Assembly (NCBI GenBank): GCA_001510075.1
Contig: LFEN01000064.1
Location: 1-53,681 of the forward strand
Length of the DNA: 53,681 bases
DNA from: Alphaproteobacteria bacterium casp-alpha2
Lineage (GTDB): Bacteria; Pseudomonadota; Alphaproteobacteria; Rhodospirillales; Casp-alpha2
Direction: 5' to 3'
Part shown: positions 10,133 through 20,613 of the stretch, one piece after another
How positions within the stretch are numbered: position 1 is the stretch's first letter
How the letters are laid out: every line of letters begins with the position of its first letter
Translations under genes and position numbers: made by a program
Notes under the pieces: model-generated
Told to the model about the DNA's origin: nothing
Seen by the model: only the letters and a program-made list of their open reading frames with translations
Databases searched by the model: none

Positions 10133-11161
10133 TTAGCCGGTGACGGTCCAGGTGTGACCCCTGCGTAAAAGCTTGTTGATATCACCGCCGGGGTTATGGG
10201 CCTTGGCTTCGTCGAAGTGGTCTTTGACGCCGTCTTCATAGCTGGGCGTCGGGTAGCAATAAAGAACGCCGAGCGCCACCGGCATCGTGGGTGGTTCCAT
10301 CAGGGCCAGCATTCCGGCCAGCGCCCGGTTGGTTTCGTCGTGAACCAGGATGTCCTTTTCCTCAACCCCGTCCTCGCCGATGGTGACGGCTTCCAGTTCA
10401 AAAAATCCCGGCCGCACCCTGAGCCCGCGGGTTCTTTCCTTGCCGAAAATAAGCGGTTGCCCGTGTTCCAGGATAATTTGTGCCTCATCGGCGATGTCTT
10501 TGGCGGTGAAGTCGGCAAAGATATCGTTGTTGAAAACGATGCAGTTCTGGAAAATTTCGACGAAGGACGTGCCGTTGTGATCGTGGGCGCGCTTGAACAT
10601 TTCGCCCAGGTGTTTTTGCATGGTGTCGACGGAGCGCGCGACAAAGCGCCCCCCGGCGCCCAACGCCAGGGCGGCGGCGGAAACGGGGTTTTCGATTGAT
10701 CCCCAGGGCGTCGACGGTGAGCGCGTGCCGGCCCTGGATGCCGGTGAATACTGGCCTTTTGTCAGGCCGTAAATTTCGTTATTGAACAGCAGGACCTGCA
10801 AATTCACGTTGCGCCTGAGCACATGCAGCAGATGGTTGCCGCCGATGGACAGCGCATCGCCGTCGCCCGTGACCACCCAAACATCGAGATCGGGGTTGGC
10901 CAGCTTGATGCCGGTGCCAAACGCCGGCGCCCGGCCATGAATGGTATGAAATCCGTAGGTTGCCATGTAATAGGGGAACCTGGCGGCGCAGCCGATGCCG
11001 GATACGAAGACGGTATTTTCCCGCTTGGCCCCGATATCGGCCAGGGTCCGTTGCATGGCTTTCAAAATAGCGTAGTCCCCGCAACCGGGGCACCAGCGGA
11101 CCTCCTGGTCGGTAGCGAAGTCCTTGGGCGTCAATTCATTGACCGGTGTTACGATATTCAT
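10133..11161 (-). CDS. korB: 2-oxoacid (2-oxoglutarate):ferredoxin oxidoreductase beta subunit
   Basis: VRWCPGCGDYAILKAMQRTL...VSGIGCAARFPYYMATYGFHTIHGRAPAFGTGIKLANPDLDVWVVTGDGDALSIGGNHLLH. Confidence 0.92.
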   Translation of the reverse strand: MNIVTPVNELTPKDFATDQEVRWCPGCGDYAILKAMQRTLADIGAKRENTVFVSGIGCAARFPYYMATYGFHTIHGRAPAFGTGIKLANPDLDVWVVTGDGDALSIGGNHLLHVLRRNVNLQVLLFNNEIYGLTKGQYSPASRAGTRSPSTPWGSIENPVSAAALALGAGGRFVARSVDTMQKHLGEMFKRAHDHNGTSFVEIFQNCIVFNNDIFADFTAKDIADEAQIILEHGQPLIFGKERTRGLRVRPGFFELEAVTIGEDGVEEKDILVHDETNRALAGMLALMEPPTMPVALGVLYCYPTPSYEDGVKDHFDEAKAHNPGGDINKLLRRGHTWTVTG

Positions 11162-13044
11162 GTCTGGGACTCCAGCCTTTCGCGGATGGCAGCTTCAATC
11201 TCGGAAATTTTGAAGGGTTGGCCTGAAACCTTCGACAAGCTGACGGCATCGATCAGGAATTTGTCCCGGATCAGGGTCACCAACTGGCCGGTGTTCAATT
11301 CCGGGACCAACACCTGATCAAACCCGGCCAGCAATTCTCCCAGGTTGGCGGCCATGGGCCAGATATGGCGAAGATGGATATGGGCGACATCGAGCCCGTC
11401 CCCGCGCACCGTGCTGACGGCCCGGTTGATGGCGCCGTAGGTGGAACCCCAGCCGACAACCGCCAATTTCCCCTGCGTGCCGCCTTCTTCGACGCCTTGG
11501 GGCGGGATGTCATTGGCGATGCCGTTGATTTTGGCGGCGCGCATGTCGGTCATGCGCTGATGATTGGCCGGGTCATAGGAAATATGCCCCGTATCATAGT
11601 CCTTCTCCAGCCCGCCGATGCGGTGTTCCAGGCCCGGCGTGCCCGGAATGGCCCACGGCCGGGCCAGGGTTTTTTCGTCCCTGAGGAACGGCTTGAAACC
11701 TTCCGGGTCGGTGCTGAACTGAACCGGCTTTTTCTCATACGTATCCATGTCCGGAATTCGCCATGGCTCGGCGGCGTTTCCGATGTAGCCATCGGTCATC
11801 AAAATGACCGGCGTCATGTATTTCGTCGACAACTGGATCGCCTCAATGGCGACGTCAAAACAATCCGCCGGGGAGCGGGCTGAAATTACCACCAGCGGAC
11901 TGTCGGCGTTGCGACCATACACCGCCTGATACAGGTCCGATTGTTCGGTTTTCGTCGGCAGGCCCGTGGACGGTCCGGCGCGTTGCGAATTGATAATGAG
12001 CAGCGGCAACTCGGCACTGATGGCGAGGCCCATGGCTTCCGTCTTGAGCGCGATGCCGGGGCCGGAACTGGACGTGACGCCCAAAGACCCGGCATAGGAC
12101 GCGCCAATGGCGGAACAGATGGCAGCGATTTCATCTTCCGCCTGGAATGTAAGAACATCATATTCCATCAAATTGGAAAGGATATGTAGGATCGGGGTCG
12201 CCGGCGTGATGGGGTAGGAACAGAACGTCATCTGCAATCCGATCAGATTGGCGCCGCAGACCAGCCCCCACGATAACGCCTCGGCACCGGTTACGGTGCG
12301 GTATTGCCCGGGTTCGATGTCGGCCTTGCCGATGGAAAACCCGTGGATGTCGTGCGGCATCTCGGCGGTTTCCCCAAAGGCGTGCCCGGCGTTGAGAGCG
12401 GTGATGTTGGCTTCAGCCAATTCCGGTTTCTTGACGAACTTTTCATTCAGCCAGTCAAGGGTCGGCTGGCGGTCGCGAGCATACATCCAATAGACGAAGC
12501 CCAGCGCCCACATGTTCTTGCACCGGAGCGATTCTTTCTTGCCGAGGTCCATGCTCTTCACGGCCTCCAGGGTCATCGCCGAAATATCAAGTTTGATCAC
12601 CCGGTAGGCGTCGAGTGTGCCGTCTTCAAGCGGGCTGGACTCGTAATGCGCCTTGTGCAGGTTGCGCTCGGTGAAGGTGCCGGTATCGACGACCACCAGC
12701 CCGCCGGGAAGCAATTCGGGCAACTCGACCTTTAATGCCGCCGGGTTCATCACCACGACCATGTCACAGGCATCGCCGGGCGTCTGGATGGTGTCGTCGC
12801 CAAAATTAATCTGAAAGGCGGATACGCCGAAGGTGGTCCCCGCCGGGGCCCTGATTTCGGCTGGAAAATCCGGGAAAGTGGCGAGATCGTTTCCGGAAAG
12901 CGCTGTCGACTGGGTGAACTGGCTGCCGGCGAACTGCATGCCGTCACCGGAATCGCCGGCAAAGCGAACGACGGCGGACCCCAATTGGTCACGCCGCACC
13001 GCTCCGCCGGGCGGAGGTTTGTTTTCTGTTGCTACCCTTGGCAT
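11158..13044 (-). CDS. korA: 2-oxoacid (2-oxoglutarate):ferredoxin oxidoreductase gamma/alpha fusion subunit
   Basis: VRFAGDSGDGMQFAGSQFTQSTAL... (gamma) fused to ITPATPILHILSNL...QAEDEIAAICSAIGASYAGSLGVTSSSGPGIALKTEAMGLA (alpha); 4-bp overlap with korB. Confidence 0.92.
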   Translation of the reverse strand: MPRVATENKPPPGGAVRRDQLGSAVVRFAGDSGDGMQFAGSQFTQSTALSGNDLATFPDFPAEIRAPAGTTFGVSAFQINFGDDTIQTPGDACDMVVVMNPAALKVELPELLPGGLVVVDTGTFTERNLHKAHYESSPLEDGTLDAYRVIKLDISAMTLEAVKSMDLGKKESLRCKNMWALGFVYWMYARDRQPTLDWLNEKFVKKPELAEANITALNAGHAFGETAEMPHDIHGFSIGKADIEPGQYRTVTGAEALSWGLVCGANLIGLQMTFCSYPITPATPILHILSNLMEYDVLTFQAEDEIAAICSAIGASYAGSLGVTSSSGPGIALKTEAMGLAISAELPLLIINSQRAGPSTGLPTKTEQSDLYQAVYGRNADSPLVVISARSPADCFDVAIEAIQLSTKYMTPVILMTDGYIGNAAEPWRIPDMDTYEKKPVQFSTDPEGFKPFLRDEKTLARPWAIPGTPGLEHRIGGLEKDYDTGHISYDPANHQRMTDMRAAKINGIANDIPPQGVEEGGTQGKLAVVGWGSTYGAINRAVSTVRGDGLDVAHIHLRHIWPMAANLGELLAGFDQVLVPELNTGQLVTLIRDKFLIDAVSLSKVSGQPFKISEIEAAIRERLESQT

Positions 13045-13220
13045 GGTCTTCTTACCAGGATGTCACCCTATTATATGGGGTCAGCGCTTGCCTTGCGTGG
13101 GCCGGCACATCATAAGAAGGTATCTCACCGGCCCATTTATTATATTTCTACTATCGGGCCGACTTCACAACTCTTTATCACATTAAAATGAACTTATTCT
13201 GACGTGGGCGAGAAAACCGT

Positions 13221-14564
13221 ATGAATGACGAAAAACAGAATCTGGACCTTCTCGATAGCCTGATCGGCATGGCCAGCAAGGCGGGCGCGGACGCTGCGGA
13301 CGCTGTTTTTGTTGAAGGCGTGTCACTGTCCCTGGGCGTCAGGCTCGGCAAACAGGAGCATCTGGAACGCTCGGAAGGTGCGGACATCGGCCTCAGGGTT
13401 TTTGTCGGCCAACGCCAATCCATTGTTTCGTCTTCGGACACGTCCGACGACGCCTTGCAGGAGCTGGTTGAGCGCGCCATCGCCATGGCCCGCTCGGTGC
13501 CGGAAGATGAATTCACCGGCCTTGCCGATCCCAGTCAGTTGGCGACGGAATTCCCCGATCTGGAAATCTGCGACGATGAAGAACCTGCTACCGAGACCTT
13601 GAACGACAGAGCCAAGCGTGCGGAAGAGGCAGCCTTGGCGGTTCCCGGCATCACCAATTCGGAAGGCGCAAACGCAAGCTGGGGCTTTTCCAGGATGGCC
13701 GTCGCCGCCAGTAACGGGTTTGCCCGCGCAAGGTCCGGGTCGCGTCATTCGATCAGCGCCTCCGTTCTGGCAGGCACTGGCACCGAGATGGAGCGCGATT
13801 ATGATTATGCCAGCACGGTCTACGGCGAAGACCTGACAAGCCCGGAAGACATCGGCCGCTCCGCCGGGGAAAAAACCATCCGCCGGCTGAACGCACGAAA
13901 AGCCCAAACGGCATCGGTGCCGGTTCTCTATGATCCCAGAGTGGCCAATTCCCTGGTCGGCCACTTGGCCAGTGCGATCAATGGCAGTTCTGTTGCCAGG
14001 GGCACGACTTTCCTGAAAGACAAGCTCACGGAAAAGATATTTACGGACGCCGTCACCATTGTTGACGACCCGCGCCTGCGCCGGGGCTTGCGGTCTAAAT
14101 CCTTCGACGCCGAGGGCGTCGCAACGCAACGCCGCGAGATCATCAAGGACGGGGTTTTGACGACCTGGATTCTCGATCTGCGCTCGGCCCGGCAATTGGC
14201 GCTGGGGACGACCGGGCATGCGTCCCGGGGAACGTCTTCGCCACCATCGCCCTCGACCACGAACCTTTACATGCAAGCCGGCTCGCTTAGCCCTGAGGAA
14301 TTGATGGCCGATATCAAAGACGGCCTCTACATTACTGAATTAATGGGAATGGGGGTCAATGGGGTTACCGGTGATTACAGCCGGGGTGCCAGCGGGTTCT
14401 GGATTGAAAACGGAACGTTGGCGTATCCTGTCAACGAAGTCACCATTGCCGGGAATTTGACCGACATGTTCGCCCATAGTACCGCCGCCGACGACCTGGA
14501 ATTCCGTTATGGAACCAACGCACCGACTCTCCGGGTCGACGGGATGACCGTTGCCGGACGCTAG
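13221..14564 (+). CDS. pmbA: metalloprotease PmbA/TldE
   Basis: ADAADAVFVEGVSLSLGVRLGKQEHLERSEGADIGLRVFVGQRQ...NLYMQAGSLSPEELMADIKDGLYITELMGMGVNGVTGDYSRGASGFWIENG. Confidence 0.93.
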   Translation: MNDEKQNLDLLDSLIGMASKAGADAADAVFVEGVSLSLGVRLGKQEHLERSEGADIGLRVFVGQRQSIVSSSDTSDDALQELVERAIAMARSVPEDEFTGLADPSQLATEFPDLEICDDEEPATETLNDRAKRAEEAALAVPGITNSEGANASWGFSRMAVAASNGFARARSGSRHSISASVLAGTGTEMERDYDYASTVYGEDLTSPEDIGRSAGEKTIRRLNARKAQTASVPVLYDPRVANSLVGHLASAINGSSVARGTTFLKDKLTEKIFTDAVTIVDDPRLRRGLRSKSFDAEGVATQRREIIKDGVLTTWILDLRSARQLALGTTGHASRGTSSPPSPSTTNLYMQAGSLSPEELMADIKDGLYITELMGMGVNGVTGDYSRGASGFWIENGTLAYPVNEVTIAGNLTDMFAHSTAADDLEFRYGTNAPTLRVDGMTVAGR

Positions 14565-14668
14565 GATGGCGCTAAGATATTGGCAAACATTGGCTTTTGG
14601 GCATGTGGCGTGTTATTGTCCCGAACGTCAAGCACGGGTTGCAGGCCTTGAACGATCTAACTGAAAAT

Positions 14669-16456
14669 ATGCCGCACCGCAACGTTTCCACTATTGCCTT
14701 GATGCGCCGTCTGTGGCGCGAAAGCATCCGTCATTATTTCGGTTGGCTGATGTTGGCGCTGTGCTGCATGGCGCTGATGGCCGCGACAACGGCGTTTACC
14801 GCCTGGTTGATGGAGCCGGTGGTCAATGAGGTGTTCATCGCCGAGAAAAAAGATATTTTGTGGCCGCTGGGCTTGTTGGTGTTTGCCACCTTCACGGTCA
14901 AAGGCTTGGCCAATTTTTCTCAGTCGATGCTGATGAGCTTCGTCGGGCTTCGCATCATCGCCGATACCCAGAACCGGCTGTTCGCCCATCTGGCGCGCCT
15001 GGAGCTGGGTTTTTTCCATAATAATTCCACCGGCGGCCTAATTTCGCGCTTCATGGTCGATATCAACCAGATGCGCGTTGCCGTGTCGAATGCGTTGACC
15101 GGGTTTGGCAAGGATTTGTTGTCCCTGATTGCCCTGATTGGCGTGATGTTCGCCAAGGACTGGCAATTGGCGGCCATTTCGATTTTCATTTTTCCGCTGG
15201 CGGCCATGCCCATTCTCCGGCTGGGCCGGCGCATGCGCAAAGTCACCGCCAATACGCAACACGAAATGGGCCTGTTCACGACCCTGCTGGAACAGACCTT
15301 CCAGGGCATCCGGGTGGTCAAGGCTTATGGCATGGAGGGGTACGAAAAAAGCCGCATCGGCGATGTCGTTGAGCGAATTTTCGGCCTCAATATGAAATCC
15401 GCCCGCACACGGGCGATGTCCAGCCCGATCATGGAAACCTTGGGGGGGGTGGCGGTGGCGGTGGTTATTATTTACGGTGGCCACCGCGTCATCGAAGGCG
15501 CGACGACGTCAGGCGCGTTCTTCGCTTTTATCACCGCCCTGTTGCTGGCCTATGAACCGATGAAGCGGCTGGCCAACCTCAATGCCAGCCTGCAGGAAGG
15601 TCTGGCGGGGGCGCAACGTCTGTTTCAGCTTCTGGATACGGAGCCGATGATCAAAGAAAAGCCGGATGCGGTTGATCTTGGTGTCGTCGAGGGACGGATC
15701 CAACTGGACAATGTCCAGTTCAGTTATACATCCGCCAAATCGGCGCTCGACGGGATCAGCCTGGAAGTACCGGCCGGAAAACGGATCGCCCTGGTCGGTG
15801 CGTCCGGGGCGGGAAAATCGACGATTCTCAACCTGATCCCCCGTTTTTATGATGTTGATGAGGGCAGCGTCACTGTCGACGGCACCGATGTTCGTGACGT
15901 TACCTTTGCCTCGCTTTATGCCAACGTCGCCCTGGTCAGTCAGGAAATCACCTTGTTCGACGATACCGTGCGCGCCAACATCGCCTATGGCCGGGCCGGC
16001 GCCGAAGAAGATGATATTATCGACGCCGCCCGGAACGCCGCCGCCCATGACTTCATTATCGAACTTCCCGACGGCTATGACACCATGGTCGGCGAACAGG
16101 GCATACGGCTTTCCGGTGGCCAGCGACAGCGATTGGCGATTGCCCGGGCGATGTTGAAAAACGCCCCGGTGTTGCTGTTGGACGAGGCGACATCGGCGCT
16201 TGATACGGAATCCGAGCGCCAGGTGCAAGCCGCGCTCGACAAGCTCATGCAGGGGCGCACGACGTTGGTCATCGCGCACCGGCTGTCCACCGTGACCGGC
16301 GCCGATCTTATTTACGTCATCGACCAAGGACGGGTGACAGAGCAGGGAACGCACGCTGAATTGATTGCCTGTGGCGGAGCCTATCAACGGCTTTATAATC
16401 TGCAATTCGCCGAAGAAGAATTGGCCGGCGATGCGGCGCAGGCTCAGGAAGCCTGA
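14669..16456 (+). CDS. msbA: lipid A/phospholipid ABC exporter, MsbA-like (permease-ATPase)
   Basis: Walker A GASGAGKS, LSGGQRQR signature, six-TM N-domain; in lipid A gene cluster; start at ATG 14669 preferred over the upstream ORF start. Confidence 0.88.
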   Translation: MPHRNVSTIALMRRLWRESIRHYFGWLMLALCCMALMAATTAFTAWLMEPVVNEVFIAEKKDILWPLGLLVFATFTVKGLANFSQSMLMSFVGLRIIADTQNRLFAHLARLELGFFHNNSTGGLISRFMVDINQMRVAVSNALTGFGKDLLSLIALIGVMFAKDWQLAAISIFIFPLAAMPILRLGRRMRKVTANTQHEMGLFTTLLEQTFQGIRVVKAYGMEGYEKSRIGDVVERIFGLNMKSARTRAMSSPIMETLGGVAVAVVIIYGGHRVIEGATTSGAFFAFITALLLAYEPMKRLANLNASLQEGLAGAQRLFQLLDTEPMIKEKPDAVDLGVVEGRIQLDNVQFSYTSAKSALDGISLEVPAGKRIALVGASGAGKSTILNLIPRFYDVDEGSVTVDGTDVRDVTFASLYANVALVSQEITLFDDTVRANIAYGRAGAEEDDIIDAARNAAAHDFIIELPDGYDTMVGEQGIRLSGGQRQRLAIARAMLKNAPVLLLDEATSALDTESERQVQAALDKLMQGRTTLVIAHRLSTVTGADLIYVIDQGRVTEQGTHAELIACGGAYQRLYNLQFAEEELAGDAAQAQEA

Positions 16457-16479
16457 GAAATTATCGGGGGCTCCTCACC

Positions 16480-17190
16480 GTGAGGCCATTGAAGCGAATC
16501 CTTAAATCGGAAATCGTTCGCAGGTTTTTTTGTTTCCTGGCGTCTCTGTATATCCGTCTGGCTTTTCACAGCGGTCGATGGAGCGTGGTCGGCGGCGAAA
16601 TTCCAAAACGGTTTTGGGACGAGGGCAAGCCCTTTATCCTGGGCTTTTGGCACGGCAGGCTGTTGATGATGCCCTATTGCTGGGATCCGAAAAAAACCAT
16701 CCATATGCTGATATCCCAGCACCGGGACGGCCAGCTTATCGCGCGCACCGTCGGACATTTTGGCATCAAAACAGCAGCCGGCTCATCGACCCGGGGCGGC
16801 GCGCAGGCGCTGCGCACCATGGTCAAGGCCTTGGGGCGGGGAGAATACGTCGGCATCACCCCGGACGGCCCCCGCGGCCCCCGCATGCGGGCCAGCGAAG
16901 GCGTCGTCAGCGTCGCCAGACTTTCCGGCGTGCCGGTTATCCCCGCCGCCTTTGGCTGCAATCGGGGACGGGTTATTTCCTCCTGGGACCGGTTTCTAAT
17001 CGCCTGGCCTTTCACCCGTGGCGTGATCGTTTGGGGTGAGCCCGTCATGGTGGACCGGGCCGCCGATGCGTCTGCCCAGGAAACCGCCCGTCAGCAAATC
17101 GAAGACGGCCTGAATGCGGTTACCGCCGAAGCCGATCGGCTTTCCGCACGCTCTCCGGTGAAACCCGCCGAAGAAGGGGGTGGACGGTGA
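16480..17190 (+). CDS. lysophospholipid acyltransferase family protein (DUF374)
   Basis: FWHGRLLMMPYCW...SQHRDGQLIARTVGHFGIKTAAGSSTRGGAQALRTMVKAL...GITPDGPRGPRM. Confidence 0.9.
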   Translation: MRPLKRILKSEIVRRFFCFLASLYIRLAFHSGRWSVVGGEIPKRFWDEGKPFILGFWHGRLLMMPYCWDPKKTIHMLISQHRDGQLIARTVGHFGIKTAAGSSTRGGAQALRTMVKALGRGEYVGITPDGPRGPRMRASEGVVSVARLSGVPVIPAAFGCNRGRVISSWDRFLIAWPFTRGVIVWGEPVMVDRAADASAQETARQQIEDGLNAVTAEADRLSARSPVKPAEEGGGR

Positions 17191-18482
17191 TATTATCCCT
17201 TTACCGCATACTTTCCGGCTTGGGAGGGCCCTTCATCGGCGTCTATCTGGGATTGCGCAAAGCGCGCGGCAAGGAAGACCGGGAACGATTCGGCGAACGT
17301 TCCGGCCATCCCGGTCGTGACCGCCCCGATGGCCCCCTGGTTTGGGTGCACGCCGCCAGCGTCGGCGAGTCGCTTTCCCTGTTGCCGCTGATCGGGCGGC
17401 TGGTTTCCGAGCGGCCCGGCCTTAATATTCTGGTGACGACGGGCACGGTGACGTCGGCCGGGTTGCTCGCCGAACGGCTTCCGGTGGGCGCGTTTCACCA
17501 ATACATTCCCGTTGACCGGGTTTCTTACGTCAGGCGGTTTCTGGATCATTGGCGCCCGGACCTGGTGTTGTGGGCGGAATCGGAATTCTGGCCCAACCTT
17601 ATTTACGAGACGACGCGGCGCGGTGTCCCCATGGTTCTTGTCAATGGACGGATATCGGCCCGCTCGCTTTCCGGCTGGCAGCGTTTCGGCGGTTTTATCG
17701 GGCAACTTTTGAGCAAGTTTTCCCTTTGCCTGGGCCAGACCGAGGTCGATGCGCAACGCCTGCGCCAGCTTGGGGCGGAAGGGGCGAAATATGTCGGCAA
17801 CTTGAAATTCGCCGCCCCCCCGCTTCCCGCCGATGCCGACATGCTGGCTAAATTTGAGTATGCCCTGGAAGGCCGGCCCCGGTGGCTGGCGGCCAGCACC
17901 CACGTCGGCGAAGAGAAATTGGTCGGGCAAATTCATCAACGACTGAAAGCCAATCATGCCGGGTTGCTGACGATCATCGTTCCCCGCCATCCCGACCGGG
18001 GCGAAGACATCGCGGCCCTGCTGCGCGATCAAGGGTTAAGCGTTGCCCGCCGCTCCCAAGGGGATGCACTCGGCGCCGATACGGACATTTACCTGGCCGA
18101 TACCTTAGGCGAACTCGGCCTCTTTTATCGCTTGGCGGGGATCGCCTTTATGGGAAAATCTTTGGTTCCTCTGGGCGGGCAAAACCCGCTGGAAGCGGCC
18201 AGGCTTGACTGCGCCATCATCCACGGCCCGCATATGATGAATTTCGAGGATGTCACCGAAGGCTTGCGCCACACCTATGGGGCGGAGGAAGTGCTGGATG
18301 AGAAAGGCCTGGAAGCGGCCATCGCCCGGTTGCTGGACAACCCGGTGGAACGCGACCGCATGGCCGCCGCCGCCGGTGAGGTCGCAATGGCCGAAGCCGG
18401 GGTGCTGAGCGCCGTGACGGCGGAACTAAAGCCGTATCTTGATGGTTTATCGAGGGAGGCCCTCCCCCGTGCGCGCGCCTGA
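17187..18482 (+). CDS. waaA: 3-deoxy-D-manno-octulosonic acid transferase
   Basis: VWVHAASVGESLSLLPLIGRL...VTTGTVTSAGLLAERLP...FMGKSLVPLGGQNPLEAARLDCAIIHGPHMMNF. Confidence 0.94.
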   Translation: MILSLYRILSGLGGPFIGVYLGLRKARGKEDRERFGERSGHPGRDRPDGPLVWVHAASVGESLSLLPLIGRLVSERPGLNILVTTGTVTSAGLLAERLPVGAFHQYIPVDRVSYVRRFLDHWRPDLVLWAESEFWPNLIYETTRRGVPMVLVNGRISARSLSGWQRFGGFIGQLLSKFSLCLGQTEVDAQRLRQLGAEGAKYVGNLKFAAPPLPADADMLAKFEYALEGRPRWLAASTHVGEEKLVGQIHQRLKANHAGLLTIIVPRHPDRGEDIAALLRDQGLSVARRSQGDALGADTDIYLADTLGELGLFYRLAGIAFMGKSLVPLGGQNPLEAARLDCAIIHGPHMMNFEDVTEGLRHTYGAEEVLDEKGLEAAIARLLDNPVERDRMAAAAGEVAMAEAGVLSAVTAELKPYLDGLSREALPRARA

Positions 18483-19458
18483 TTTCTGGAGCCGGAACGG
18501 CAGCCCTTGGGGGATGGCTTTGGCGCCTCTGGGATGGGCTTATGGGTTGAGCACCCGGCTACGTCTGATGCGCATCAATCCCTGGCGGGCGCCAGTACCG
18601 GTGATTTGCATCGGCAATGTGGTTGCCGGCGGGGCGGGCAAGACCCCCGTTGCCCTTTCTCTTGGGCGACGGCTGATAGGGCAGGGCCGAAAAGTGCATT
18701 TTCTCTCCCGCGGTTTTGGTGGTTTAGCACTAGGGCCGCTGCGGGTTGACCCTGAAAAACACAGCGCCCGCGACGTCGGTGACGAGCCACTGCTGCTGGC
18801 CCGCGTAGGCCCGACATGGGTGTCTGCCGAGCGCGCCGCCGGCGCCCTGGAAGCGAGCGGCGGGCCAGATGGGCCAGACGTGATTATCATGGACGACGGT
18901 TTTCAGAATCCCGGCGTATTCAAGGACCTGTCCCTGCTGGTCGTTGATGGTGATTACGGTTTCGGTAATGGGCAGATGATCCCGGCGGGGCCGCTGCGAG
19001 AACCCGTCGCCGCCGCCCTGGCCCGCGCGGCGGCCATGGTGTTGATCGGCGAGGATGCGGCGGGGGTCAATAATCATCCGGCGCTTCAGGAAAAAGATAC
19101 TCCTGTCCTTCGAGCCAACATAAAACCGAATCCCGAAACCGCAGGCCTGAAAGGAAAGCCTGTTTTCGCCTTTGCCGGCATCGCCCGGCCTGAGAAATTT
19201 TTTAAATCCCTTAAAGAAACTGGCCTGGATATCAAAGGGACGCGGTCATTCGCCGACCATCATCCGTTTGACCCAGCCGACCTTGAGGCGCTGAAAGCGG
19301 CTGCGGCAGAGGCGGGGGCAGCCCTGGTGACAACGGAAAAAGACGCCGTGCGCCTGCCTGCCGCAGACCGGGAAGGCATTGAGGTTTTGGGTATTTCCCT
19401 TGAATGGCGAGACGAAACGGCCTTGGATTCGATTGTTGCTCCGATTTTTAAGAACTGA
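18469..19458 (+). CDS. lpxK: tetraacyldisaccharide 4'-kinase (start probably GTG 18469; ORF open from 18439)
   Basis: VPVICIGNVVAGGAGKTPVALSLGRRL Walker A; MDDGFQNP; SFADHHPF. Confidence 0.93.
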   Translation: MRAPDFWSRNGSPWGMALAPLGWAYGLSTRLRLMRINPWRAPVPVICIGNVVAGGAGKTPVALSLGRRLIGQGRKVHFLSRGFGGLALGPLRVDPEKHSARDVGDEPLLLARVGPTWVSAERAAGALEASGGPDGPDVIIMDDGFQNPGVFKDLSLLVVDGDYGFGNGQMIPAGPLREPVAAALARAAAMVLIGEDAAGVNNHPALQEKDTPVLRANIKPNPETAGLKGKPVFAFAGIARPEKFFKSLKETGLDIKGTRSFADHHPFDPADLEALKAAAAEAGAALVTTEKDAVRLPAADREGIEVLGISLEWRDETALDSIVAPIFKN

Positions 19459-19466
19459 CAGGCCCG

Positions 19467-20372
19467 ATGCCGAAACTGCCGTCCTCCGTTAACCGTTATT
19501 TTCTGCATCCGCTTCAGGCGTTGGCGGCGGCTGTGGGGTATAGCCTGTTTCGGGTGTTGCCGATTGATGTTGCGTCGGCCATCGGGGGGTGGCTGGGGCG
19601 AACCATCGGGCCCCGGCTGTCGATTTCGGGGCGGGCGGTCAAAAACCTGACGCGGGCTTTTCCGGAAAAGTCGCCAGAAGAAATCGCCGCTATCGTTCGT
19701 GGCATGTGGGACAATCTGTGCCGGGTGGCGGTGGAATACCCGCATCTGGGGTCGCTCAATATTTATGATCCCGATAGCCGGGTTGAGGTCATCGGCGCTG
19801 AAAATGTCGATCTGCTGCGGGACGACGATCAGGCGGGGATATTTTTTTCCGCCCATCTCGGCAATTGGGAAATCGTATCTTTGGGTGCCACCCAGCGCGA
19901 CTTGCCGCTGGACCGGGTATACCGGGAAGCCAACAACCGGTTGGTGGAGTGGCTGTACCAGCACGGGCGCGCCGCCGTCGAAGGCGCGCTGATCCCCAAG
20001 GGTTCTGCCGGCGCCCGGTTGTTGCTGCAATCGATCAAAAACGGCAAGCATCTCGGCATGATGGTCGACCAAAAAATGAACGACGGGATTCCAGTGCCGT
20101 TTTTCGGCCGCGACGTAATGACGGCACCGGCGCTGGCGGAACTGGCGCTTCGCTATGATTGCCCGGTGGTGCCGGCGCGGGTCGAGCGACTAAAAGGCGC
20201 GCACTTTAAACTGATTGTCCTGGCGCCTCTGGAAATGCTCCGCACCGGCGACCGCCATGCCGATGTCGCCGCCAATATGGCCAAGGTCAACGCCCAAATC
20301 GAACAATGGGTCCGCGATACGCCGGAACAATGGCTGTGGCTTCATAACCGCTGGTCGGACGGATCTGATTAA
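19467..20372 (+). CDS. lipid A biosynthesis acyltransferase (LpxL/HtrB family)
   Basis: FFSAHLGNWEIVSLGA..., YREANNRLVEWL, MMVDQKMNDGIPVPFFGRDVMTAPALAELALRY. Confidence 0.9.
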   Translation: MPKLPSSVNRYFLHPLQALAAAVGYSLFRVLPIDVASAIGGWLGRTIGPRLSISGRAVKNLTRAFPEKSPEEIAAIVRGMWDNLCRVAVEYPHLGSLNIYDPDSRVEVIGAENVDLLRDDDQAGIFFSAHLGNWEIVSLGATQRDLPLDRVYREANNRLVEWLYQHGRAAVEGALIPKGSAGARLLLQSIKNGKHLGMMVDQKMNDGIPVPFFGRDVMTAPALAELALRYDCPVVPARVERLKGAHFKLIVLAPLEMLRTGDRHADVAANMAKVNAQIEQWVRDTPEQWLWLHNRWSDGSD

Positions 20373-20551
20373 ACAGAAGGCCTCTTGTCATCGCATCCTT
20401 CACCCCAACCCCAACCGGGGGTGGGTTCCGGTGCGGGTGCCGGCGTTGTCGCAGTTGTGGGTGCCGGTGTGGTTTCGGCGCTGATGGCGTGTTCGGCAAA
20501 ACCAAAGGCCATCAGGGCGGCAGCGAAAACAAATACTGAAAATTTCTGCAT
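20369..20551 (-). CDS. small secreted Pro/Thr-rich protein
   Basis: MQKFSVFVFAAALMAFGFAEHAISAETTPAPTTATTPAPAPEPTPGWGWGEGCDDKRPSV: signal peptide plus low-complexity tail. Confidence 0.5.
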   Translation of the reverse strand: MQKFSVFVFAAALMAFGFAEHAISAETTPAPTTATTPAPAPEPTPGWGWGEGCDDKRPSV

Positions 20552-20613
20552 CGGGTTCCTCCTGTTTGCCAAGAAAAAACGGTAGGGAACCTTATATTAA
20601 ATGTCGCTAATTT

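Noticed and set aside
13323-14276. 317-aa minus-strand ORF opposite pmbA
   Set aside because: Low-complexity shadow ORF; pmbA on + is unambiguous.
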